Source: Phaeotremella fagi
Taxonomy: Eukaryota; Basidiomycota; Tremellomycetes; Tremellales; Phaeotremellaceae
DNA length: 64,000 bases
NCBI GenBank assembly: GCA_001599715.1
Contig: BCHU01000014.1
Location: forward strand, 868,001 to 932,000
Reading direction: 5' to 3'
Part shown: piece by piece, positions 9,531 to 17,339 of the stretch
Numbering within the stretch: position 1 is the first letter of the stretch
How the letters are laid out: every line of letters starts with the position of its first letter
Notes under the pieces: generated by a model
What the model was told of the DNA's origin: nothing
Database searches by the model: none
The model's input: the letters and a program-made list of their open reading frames with translations, nothing else
Program-made: the position numbers and the translations under genes

Positions 9531-11045
9531 ATGTCACAAGCAACTACCACCAAAAAAATGAACTCACCATTCAAAATTGATCAACACCCCCAAAAATCCA
9601 ATACTGGGACCTGGGGAAAAGACATTTGCAGCATGTCATTTAAATGGAATGGTCAAGACAGATTACAAAATCAAGTTGAATTATCTAAAGCTGTCAATCA
9701 TTTCCTAAGGTCAGCAACAGGTAGGCAGACTGGTAAGGGAATTCGAGCCAAAAGGGGGAAGAGCTTCATTTCTTATGGTGGTGAGAATAGGAAACTCTTG
9801 TTGAAACATTCAGGTCTAGTTGCAAATGCTCTTCTCAATGAGTTGTACAACTATGAGTGGAACAGAGATGATGAAGATCAGGAATATGGATCTCAATTTG
9901 ATTCTCAACTTTCAACCAGGTACATCCTTAAAGGTCGTTATTCAAAGCACTCAAAACAACTAAAAAAAATGGTTTTTGATCTATCTCTTGTTCATCCAAC
10001 GCAATTGGCCAAATCTGTTATTGATTTCACACTATCCATTGATTTACCGTTATTAAAACCTTTTAATTGTATGTCTAGAGATCTGAGTCAGAATAAGGAT
10101 CATGTGGATGGGGGTTCTGAACTAGAAAGTGAAGACGGAAATGATGATATTGATCATTATACAGCTGACAAAATCATTGATCAAGATATATGGAAGTATT
10201 CAGTGGTAGAACAACTACCTAGTCCAGAAGAAATTGAGGACTTCTTCAAAAATCTTGATAAGAATTTTGGATTAGAAGGCATCAACACAGTTCAATATGG
10301 AAATCCAATTACAACCAAGGAACCCAGCAACAAATCATTTTTCCCATTCCAGATTGAACTTCCCAAAACTAGAACTTGGGGAAAATATATCTCAACCAAA
10401 CCATTCCATTGGGATGCTCAAGATGACCTCAACAGTCAAAAACAGATTTCTGGAGCTTTAAAAGATTTGTTAGTGTCAGCTACTACTAAGCATACGATTA
10501 ACAAAATAAAATGTGAAAGTGGAGAAAAATTCATTCGTCCTGGTAGTCTCACTAGGACACTTTTGTTGAAACATTCAGATTCTATTTTCAATGATGTTTA
10601 CAATTGTGAGGATGAGGAGAATGGATCAGATATCAGATCAAAATTCAAAAGTAAGGTTTCAGCAGAGTATATTGTCAGAGGTCAATATTCAAAACAATCA
10701 ATTCCAAATGAAGAGTTGATATTTGATGTGTCTTTGTTCAGAACTGATCTCCCTTCTGGTAAATCATTGTTCGATTTTTGTCTTTCCATTGATTTATCAT
10801 CATTAAAGCTTTACAATAAGTTTATTGAGAAACAGAATCAATCTCAGGATCAGGAGGGGTCTAATATGGAGTTGGACTCAGGGAGTAATGATGGTGATTG
10901 CTGGATGAAGAATGTGGATGGAAGGTCAAGTTGTCAACTTATGGATGACTCCTGGGAATATTGTTTAGTAGATGACTTACCTAGCCCCAAAGAGGTTGAG
11001 AGATTTTTTCAAACTGTGGATGGTAATGGAATGATTCAACAATAG
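9531..11045 (+). CDS. family B unknown protein B1, two tandem cores (504 aa)
   Basis: Single-exon gene. The ATG at 9531 aligns with the starts of B2 and B3 (MSQ-x-x-TTKK-x-NSPFKI). Core 1 spans about residues 10-185 (GTWGKDICSMSFKWNGQD, KLLLKHSG, YILKGRYSK, VFDLSLV, IDFTLSIDLPLLKPF) and ends in a tail WKYSVVEQLPSPEEIEDFF. Core 2 spans about 275-440 (TWGKYISTKPFHWDAQD, ESGEKFIRP, LLLKHSDSIF, YIVRGQYSK, FDVSLFRTD, FDFCLSIDL) and ends WEYCLVDDLPSPKEVERFF. The protein is an internal duplication of core plus tail. No signal peptide, transmembrane helix or enzyme motif is seen, so it is probably intracellular. Confidence 0.85.
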   Translation: MSQATTTKKMNSPFKIDQHPQKSNTGTWGKDICSMSFKWNGQDRLQNQVELSKAVNHFLRSATGRQTGKGIRAKRGKSFISYGGENRKLLLKHSGLVANALLNELYNYEWNRDDEDQEYGSQFDSQLSTRYILKGRYSKHSKQLKKMVFDLSLVHPTQLAKSVIDFTLSIDLPLLKPFNCMSRDLSQNKDHVDGGSELESEDGNDDIDHYTADKIIDQDIWKYSVVEQLPSPEEIEDFFKNLDKNFGLEGINTVQYGNPITTKEPSNKSFFPFQIELPKTRTWGKYISTKPFHWDAQDDLNSQKQISGALKDLLVSATTKHTINKIKCESGEKFIRPGSLTRTLLLKHSDSIFNDVYNCEDEENGSDIRSKFKSKVSAEYIVRGQYSKQSIPNEELIFDVSLFRTDLPSGKSLFDFCLSIDLSSLKLYNKFIEKQNQSQDQEGSNMELDSGSNDGDCWMKNVDGRSSCQLMDDSWEYCLVDDLPSPKEVERFFQTVDGNGMIQQ

Positions 11046-11885
11046 GTAATTACCATGTTCATAGAGGTTGAATCAACAATTGTATAAAGTACGGATCCAA
11101 CTGGGAGTGATTTGTCATTTGTAAAATTTGTCTCTCATGAAGGTTCTTGGAAATGAAATCATCTTTTCTGCAAGGTGCAACGGGGTCAAAGGTGATCCGT
11201 CAAGCTACAGTCAAGTCAATCAAGGTGCATCCTGCCACAATGAGTGTGCATCAAGCAGTAAAGAGGTTCTGATAGCTAGTTGGTGCTGATGAGTGAAAGA
11301 TAAGTGATGATGTAATGCACAACAAGGGATGAGTGACAATGTAAGTTAGAAGGTTAAGTAAAGCATAAGCAGGTCAGAGAATGATGATGTGATGAAGAAC
11401 ATGAGATAAATCATGCTCCTGATTCTACGCTTCTATACACCTGGAAATGCATCCACAGCAGGTCTCACACAGTGTTCCTGGCACAATGTAAAGTATTGTG
11501 CACAATAGAATGTGGACTCCACAAAAAAATAGCAGACTTCCTACTAATATAGACTGCCCATATAAGTGATTTGGAGGAAAGATTCTATAGGACAGAAGAG
11601 TAATGGAAATCACGTTGCAGCATTTCATGCGAGTTGAATAAATTGTGGCATTGTTGACCTGTAATTGTAGATTATGTCATTTTGTTGCTCCTTTTGTCTA
11701 CCTGGAACACCCTTTACAAACAAATGACTGAGGATTCCCCCAAACCTTTCATCATTTGGAGTTTGAAAAAGTGAAGTATTTTTTAAAGGAAGTATCCAAC
11801 ACAAAAAGATTATATCTTGAGTACATCAAGCCTTGCCTCCTCCAAACTCCCAAATACAATTCCTTAAACACCAAAGCTAATTCAC
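11046..11885. promoter_or_regulatory. B1 3' flank and conserved B promoter block
   Basis: Bases 11046-11670 are the 3' flank duplicated at 13374-14080. The block at about 11744-11830 (CCTTTCATCATTTGGAGTTTGAAAAAG, AAAGGAAGTATCC, GAGTACATCAAGCCTT) recurs before B1 (about 9403), B3 (about 14719) and B4 (about 17198) at a similar distance from the ATG. It is therefore a likely shared promoter or leader. Confidence 0.55.
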
Positions 11886-13373
11886 ATGTCACAAACAATG
11901 ACAACCAAAAAATTGAACTCACCATTCAAAATCGATCTGCATCCTCCAAATACTGATGCCGGGACCTGGGGAGAAGACATTTCAAGCATGCCATTTAAAT
12001 GGGATGGTCAAGACAGTATACAAAATCAATTTGAATTATCTAAAGTTGTCAAACATTTCTTAGTGAGAGCAACTGTGAGGAAGACTTATGAGGAGATTCG
12101 TGCCAAGAGCGGGAAGAGCTTTATTTGGTATGGTGGTGAGAAAAGGAAAGTTTTGTTGAAACATTCAGATTTGATTTCAGATACACTTCTCAATGAGTTA
12201 TACAAGTATGAGGGGGATAGAGATGATCAAGATTCAGAAGTTGGGTCTGGATTCAATTCTCATATTTCAACAATGTATATCCTCAAAGGTCGCTATTCAA
12301 AGCTCTCAATTGGACCAGACATGTTTGCCTTCAATGGTCATTATTTAAAGCTCCCAATTGGACAAGAACGATTGGTTTTTGATCTATCTCTAGTTAATCC
12401 ATTAAAAGATGATAAATCTGAAATTGATTTTACACTATCTGTGGATTTAACTTTATTGAAACCTTTTGATAATATGCTTAGACGCCTGAATCAGAATCTG
12501 GGTAATGAGGATGTGGGTCCTAAAATCAATTTTGATGTTGGCTTTGAGAATGATGTCGGTGAGAGTTGTCAAGGGACAACTAGCGGAATTGTTGGTCAAG
12601 ATACATGGAACTACTCAGGGGTAGGTCAACTACCCAGTCCAGAAGAAACTCAGGATTTCTTCAAAGATGGTGATAGGGAATCTGGGTTAGAAACCCTCTA
12701 CCAAGTCAATCCAATAATAAACACGGAACCCACCGACAAATCCTTTTCACCATTCAAGATTGAGCTTGATCCCCCCAAAAACAGAACTTGGGGGCAAGAT
12801 ATTTCAACCAAACCGTTCCAATGGGACGGTCAAGATGGTATCAAAAGTCAAAAACAGATTTCTGGAGCTTTGAAAAAATTCCTAGTATCAGCAACAGTTA
12901 GGGATACAGTCAAAAGTATCAAATGTGAAAGTGGAGAAAAGTTCATTTGTCCTTTTGGTCTGACTAGAAAACTCTTGTTGAAACATTCAGATTCTATTTT
13001 TGATGATGTTTACAATTGTGGTGATGATGAGGAGAAGAAATCGTTTGTCAGATCAAAATTTCAAAATCAGGTTTTGTCAGAGTATATTCTTAAAGGTCGA
13101 TATTCAAAATGTTCAATTCCAAATGAAGATTTGATATTTGATGTGTCTTTGTTTAGAACTGATCTCCGGTCAAGTAAATCAGTGTTTGATTTTCGTCTTT
13201 CTATTGATTTGATCTCATTAGAACTTTTTGATAAGTTTATTGAGAAACAGAATCAACCTCAGGAGCTGGAGGGCTCTCATATGGAGTGGGATTTAGAGAG
13301 CAATGATGGTGATTGCTGGATGAAGAACGGAGATGAAAGGTCAAGTTGCCAATTTATGGATGGCTCCTTGTAA
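11886..13373 (+). CDS. family B unknown protein B2, C-terminal tail lost by nonsense change (495 aa)
   Basis: Single-exon gene starting at the ATG at 11886. It has two B cores like B1 (TWGEDISSMPFKWDGQD and TWGQDISTKPFQWDGQD, each with LLKHSD, G-x-YSK and a LSxDL end). Core 1 carries a small extra repeat, GRYSKLSIGPDMFAFNGHYLKLPIGQ. The protein stops at SCQFMDGSL with TAA at 13371-13373, where B1 and B3 read S-W-E-Y. The frame stays open after the stop to 13487 and still encodes LPSPDEIVSYFQTADGNG. The final tail is therefore lost; the internal tail after core 1 is intact. It may still be functional. Confidence 0.8.
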   Translation: MSQTMTTKKLNSPFKIDLHPPNTDAGTWGEDISSMPFKWDGQDSIQNQFELSKVVKHFLVRATVRKTYEEIRAKSGKSFIWYGGEKRKVLLKHSDLISDTLLNELYKYEGDRDDQDSEVGSGFNSHISTMYILKGRYSKLSIGPDMFAFNGHYLKLPIGQERLVFDLSLVNPLKDDKSEIDFTLSVDLTLLKPFDNMLRRLNQNLGNEDVGPKINFDVGFENDVGESCQGTTSGIVGQDTWNYSGVGQLPSPEETQDFFKDGDRESGLETLYQVNPIINTEPTDKSFSPFKIELDPPKNRTWGQDISTKPFQWDGQDGIKSQKQISGALKKFLVSATVRDTVKSIKCESGEKFICPFGLTRKLLLKHSDSIFDDVYNCGDDEEKKSFVRSKFQNQVLSEYILKGRYSKCSIPNEDLIFDVSLFRTDLRSSKSVFDFRLSIDLISLELFDKFIEKQNQPQELEGSHMEWDLESNDGDCWMKNGDERSSCQFMDGSL

Positions 13374-14843
13374 TATTGTTCAGTGAATGATTTACCTAGT
13401 CCAGATGAGATTGTAAGTTATTTTCAAACTGCAGATGGGAATGGAAAGGATTTAGCCGACTACCATGATCAGGAGAGGTGGACTTAATACTTGTAAACAC
13501 TGTGGATTCAATCGGGGAGTGGTTTGTCATTTGTAAAATTTGTTTTTCAGGAAGGTTCTTTACAATGAAATCATCTTTCTGTGAGGTGCATTGGGGTCAA
13601 AGGTGAATTGTCAAGCTACATTCAAGTTATCAAAGGTGCATACTGCCACAATGAGTGTGCATCAAGCATTGGAGATGTTTTGATGAGTAGTGAGTGCTGA
13701 TGAGTAAAGGATAAGTGGTGTTGCAAAGCACAACAAGGGATGAGTGGCTATGCAAGCTGGCAGGTTAAGTAAAGAACAAGGAGGTCCAAGGATGATGATG
13801 AGAAGGAGAACATGAGATAAATCATGCTCCTGATTCTACCCTTATATACATCTGGAAATGTTATGCAAAGCAGGTTCCACAATGTGTTACTGACACAATG
13901 TAACGCACTGCACACAATAGAATGTGGACTCCGCAAAACACAGTGAAATTTCTATTAACATGGACTGCCAATGAAAGTAATTAGGAGGAAGAATCGGATA
14001 AGACAGAAGAGTGACTGGCATTATGTTACAGCATTTCACGAGATTTGAATAAGATGTGGCATTGTGGACCTGTAATTGTAGATTATGTCAGGACTCGTCC
14101 CTAGAGGTAAGCAGAGACGTGTACGACTGATAAGGTTTACTAAGCTTGAGATACTACTGACAAAGGGTACCTCGTAGACTTGTGAAGTTGGTCGACTGAT
14201 ATAAGATATAACCTAGAAGGATCCGGTAGGTTGAGGTTGATGACAAAGGTGATGATGATATGTATAAATAAGATGGATAGTAGATGTATAAGACTATGAA
14301 CTACTATGTAAACTATATACTAAAAGGGTGGATGGGTGGGTTGGATAAAAGAAGTGGAAGAAGTGGAAGTGTGAACTGATTAATTGATCCTTAAAGAAAA
14401 GAAGAGAAGAGAGATAAAGATCCAAATAATCCGGCTTTATATACCTTATCTAACGATCATATGATCAATGATTGAACAATCAATGATGGATCAATCAATG
14501 ATGGATCAATCAATGATTGAATGATCATTGATTGAATGGTCATTGATTGTTTGATCATTGAGAGTTCTTATTTATTCCTTCTTCTAAGTCCTATTAAGTC
14601 CCCTCTTTAGTATGTGGGTTACAACCTGGTCATAACAGATTATGTCATTTTGTTTTTCCTTTTGTCTGCATGGAGCATCCCCTTCAAACAATTGACTGAC
14701 TGAGGATTGTCCAAAAACCTTTCATCACTTGGAGTTTGAAAAGTATTCTGTAAAGGAAGTATCATACAAGAAGACTGTATGTGTTGAGTACATCAAAACC
14801 GGTCCCAAATCCCCATTACGATCCTTAAACTACACTAATCCAA
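13374..14843. other. B2 3' flank, LTR 2 and B3 promoter block
   Basis: Bases 13374-13487 are the untranslated relic of the B2 tail. Bases up to 14080 match the B1 3' flank. LTR 2 occupies 14086-14637. After it, the B upstream unit resumes (14638 onward) and carries the GGAGTTTGAAAA ... AAAGGAAGTATC promoter block. Confidence 0.7.
14086..14637 (-). mobile_element. solo LTR 2 (552 bp)
   Basis: The ends are TGTCAGGACTCG ... GGTCATAACA (TG...CA). It is flanked by the perfect 5-bp duplication GATTA (14081-14085 and 14638-14642). It splits the conserved string GATTATGTCATTTTG that is intact at 9329 and 11671, which gives an exact empty-site comparison. Read on the minus strand, it has TATATAAAGCCGG followed by a pyrimidine-rich run, like LTR 1, so its orientation is minus. 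Bases 14456-14565 are packed with short direct and inverted copies of TCAATGATTGA. No internal retrotransposon sequence is left. Confidence 0.9.
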
Positions 14844-16346
14844 ATGTCAAATTCAGTTACAACCAAAAAATTGAACTCACCATTTGAAATCAATCTGCAC
14901 CCCCCAAAAACCAATGCTGGGACTTGGGGGAAATGCATTGCAAGTAAATCTTTCAAGTGGGATGGTCAAGACAAATTGCAAAATCAACTGGAATTATCTA
15001 AAGTTGTCAATCGTTTCTTAGTGACAGCAACTGCTAGGAAGACCTATGAGGAGATTCGAGGGGAGAGTGGGAAGAACTTTATTTGGTATGGTGGTGAGAA
15101 TAGGAAACTTTTGTTAAAGCATTCAGATTCACTTTCAAATGCCCTTCTTGATGAGTTTTATCAGTTTGAGAAGGACAAAGACAATCAAGACTCAGAAGTT
15201 GGATCTAGATTCAATTCTCACATTTCAACATCGTATATCCTCAAAGGTCATTATTCAAAGCTCTCAATTGGACAAGACATGTATAACCTCAACAAACATT
15301 ATTCAAAGCTCCCAGTTGTGCAAGAACAATTGGTTTTTGATCTATCTCTGATTGACCCATTAGACAACAATAAATGTGTGATTGATTTTACACTAACAAT
15401 TGATATACCCTTATTAAAACCTTTTGATAACATGTCTGGAGATCTGATTCAGAGTCAGGTTAATGATGAGGTGAATCCTGAGGTGAAAGTCAATGTTGGG
15501 AATAAAAAAGGTAATGGTGATAGTTATCAATGTCTAGCTACCAAAGAAATTGAAGGTTACTACAAGAATCTTGATAAGGATTTTGGGTTCAAAACCACCA
15601 ACCAAGTCAATCAAAAGACAAACACAAATCCCACCAACAGATTTTTATCACCATTCAAGATCAAACTTGAGCCCCCCAAAAATGGAACTTGGGGCAGCCA
15701 AATCTCAATCAAACCATTCTACTGGGGTGCTCAAGACAATGTCAAAAGTCAGAACCAACTATCTGCAGCTCTCAAAAGTTTCCTTGCATCAGCTACTTAC
15801 ACAAATACAGTCAAAACAATACAATGTGAGACCGGACAACAATTCATTCGTCCTTTTGGTCTTGCAAGGAAACTTCTATTGAAACATTCAGATTCTATTT
15901 TTGATGGTGTCTACAATTGTGAGCATGATGATGAGGATCGGCTGGATGTTAGATCGGAACTCAGAAATCAAATTTCATCAATGTATAGTATTACAGGTTA
16001 TTATTCAAAACTTTCAATTCCAGATCAAGAATTGATATTTGACATGTCCTTGTTTCGACCTGATCGCCATTCTGGTAAAACAGTGTTCAATTTTGGTCTT
16101 TCTATTGATTTATTGTCATTAGAGCTTTACGATAAAATTATTGAGAGTCAGAGTCAATCTGAACATTATGAGGGCTCTCATATGGAGTTGGATTTGGAGA
16201 GCAATGATGGCAATCGCTGGATGAAGAATGGATATGAAGAGTCAAGTTGTTTACCTATGGACAACTCCTGGGAATACTGTTTAGTAGATGATTTACCTTG
16301 TCCCAAGGAGGTTGATAAAATCTTTCAAACTGTAGATGGGAATTGA
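14844..16346 (+). CDS. family B unknown protein B3, two tandem cores (500 aa)
   Basis: Single-exon gene from the ATG at 14844 (MSNSVTTKKLNSPFEI). Core 1 (TWGKCIASKSFKWDGQD, LLLKHSDSLS, YILKGHYSK, FDLSLIDP, FTLTIDIPLLKPF) has the same extra G-x-YSKLSIGQDM repeat as B2. Its internal tail is degenerate (only IEGYYKNLDKDFG). Core 2 (TWGSQISIKPFYWGAQD, LLLKHSDSIF, YSITGYYSK, FDMSLFRPD, FGLSIDLLSLE) ends with the complete tail WEYCLVDDLPCPKEVDKIF. It is the most intact of the later copies. Function is unknown. Confidence 0.85.
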   Translation: MSNSVTTKKLNSPFEINLHPPKTNAGTWGKCIASKSFKWDGQDKLQNQLELSKVVNRFLVTATARKTYEEIRGESGKNFIWYGGENRKLLLKHSDSLSNALLDEFYQFEKDKDNQDSEVGSRFNSHISTSYILKGHYSKLSIGQDMYNLNKHYSKLPVVQEQLVFDLSLIDPLDNNKCVIDFTLTIDIPLLKPFDNMSGDLIQSQVNDEVNPEVKVNVGNKKGNGDSYQCLATKEIEGYYKNLDKDFGFKTTNQVNQKTNTNPTNRFLSPFKIKLEPPKNGTWGSQISIKPFYWGAQDNVKSQNQLSAALKSFLASATYTNTVKTIQCETGQQFIRPFGLARKLLLKHSDSIFDGVYNCEHDDEDRLDVRSELRNQISSMYSITGYYSKLSIPDQELIFDMSLFRPDRHSGKTVFNFGLSIDLLSLELYDKIIESQSQSEHYEGSHMELDLESNDGNRWMKNGYEESSCLPMDNSWEYCLVDDLPCPKEVDKIFQTVDGN

Positions 16347-17339
16347 GTGATTAGAAAATGATCAAACTACTGTGTCCAGAAGTGGTTGACAGATACTTGT
16401 AGAAAAATAGATTGATTAGGGAGTGGTTTGTAATCTGTAAAGTGTAAACTGTAAGATTGTAACTCATGAAGGTTCTTTAAAACAAAATCAACATTTCTCT
16501 GTCCATCTCAAGTTCATCGGATTCAACAATAATCTGTACCAGTACTTGTCAAGGCGGGGTTCAGGGAGGACTTGGGACTTATCGGATAACTCTAAGCCGA
16601 ATGAGGGTAGGGTAGTAATGGAGTCAGGGTTACTAGGTACGGGATAGACTTGTAGTGAACGAAGTTCGGCGTGTGCAAGCCGGTGACAGGAATGATGTAT
16701 GCGTAAAGCGAATACTACAAGTTATAACTATGAAGACGAGATACTAGATTGATGAAGTCTTTCCATACTTCATCACTGGGATATATATAGGTCCATAGTC
16801 CGACTTGGCAAGTCGTCAACTAGGATTGACGTGTCTCAACGCATTAGGGAATACTCCTGATGCGGCGACATGGTGGCTACAAATAACCAGGCGTGTTGAC
16901 TTCGTAGACGGATATGGTAACCTCTATTCTGAGAGTATTACAAGTCGAGATGTATAACTGGAGTCGTCCGAGTTCTCGCAACGACATGTCTGAGTTGGGA
17001 CCAGGGATCGCCGGACATGGGTAATAGGTGGTGTCTAGTGTCGGGGCGTGCAAGTCGGATTCTGGAAAGAGTATTCCACCACGTGATGTATAACGTCCTG
17101 TTGTCGGTTCATGACAGTACTGGACTTGTAGTCCATTCAACTCTAGTCCCACTGCTTCTGTGCAACAGATCCACTTAGGATCCCCATAATATCTTGTAAC
17201 ATTCGGAGTTTGAAGTTTGGAGTATACTATAAAGGAAGTATTGAACAAGAAGACACTACACATTGAACACATTAAACCTCGTTGCCATTCCCAACTACAC
17301 TTTCTTGAACCAAGAAAAAATCATCAAAGGTCAAGAAGA
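16347..17339. other. B3 3' flank, LTR 3 and B4 promoter block
   Basis: LTR 3 fills 16547-17116. After its target duplication, the B promoter block (TCGGAGTTTGAAG ... AAAGGAAGTATTGAAC) is found at about 17200-17250, directly upstream of the B4 start. Confidence 0.7.
16547..17116 (-). mobile_element. solo LTR 3 (570 bp)
   Basis: The ends are TGTCAAGGCGGGG ... GGTTCATGACA. The perfect 5-bp target duplication GTACT lies at 16542-16546 and 17117-17121. Read on the minus strand it begins TGTCATGAACCG, identical over 12 bases to the start of LTR 1, which places both in one element family. A TATATATA box lies at about 16780 on the minus strand. No internal element sequence is present. The insertion is about 80 bases upstream of the conserved B promoter block of B4. 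Confidence 0.88.

Larger units (their letters stand above)
9329..14080 (+). repeat. tandem segmental duplication carrying B1 and B2
   Basis: Two adjacent units (about 9329-11670 and 11671-14080) each start with GATTATGTCATTTTGTT. Each then has a promoter block (TTTGGAGTTTGAAA ... AAAGGAAGTAT), a two-domain B gene, and about 600 bases of matching 3' flank (GGTGCATcCTGCCACAATG, CACAATAGAATGTGGACTCC). The match over gene and both flanks shows DNA-level duplication of about 2.35 kb. B3 and B4 share the upstream block but not the long 3' flank. Confidence 0.85.

Noticed and set aside
11046..11640. Possible further LTR downstream of B1 and B2
   Set aside because: Both copies carry it as part of the duplicated unit. 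No TG...CA ends with a target duplication were found.
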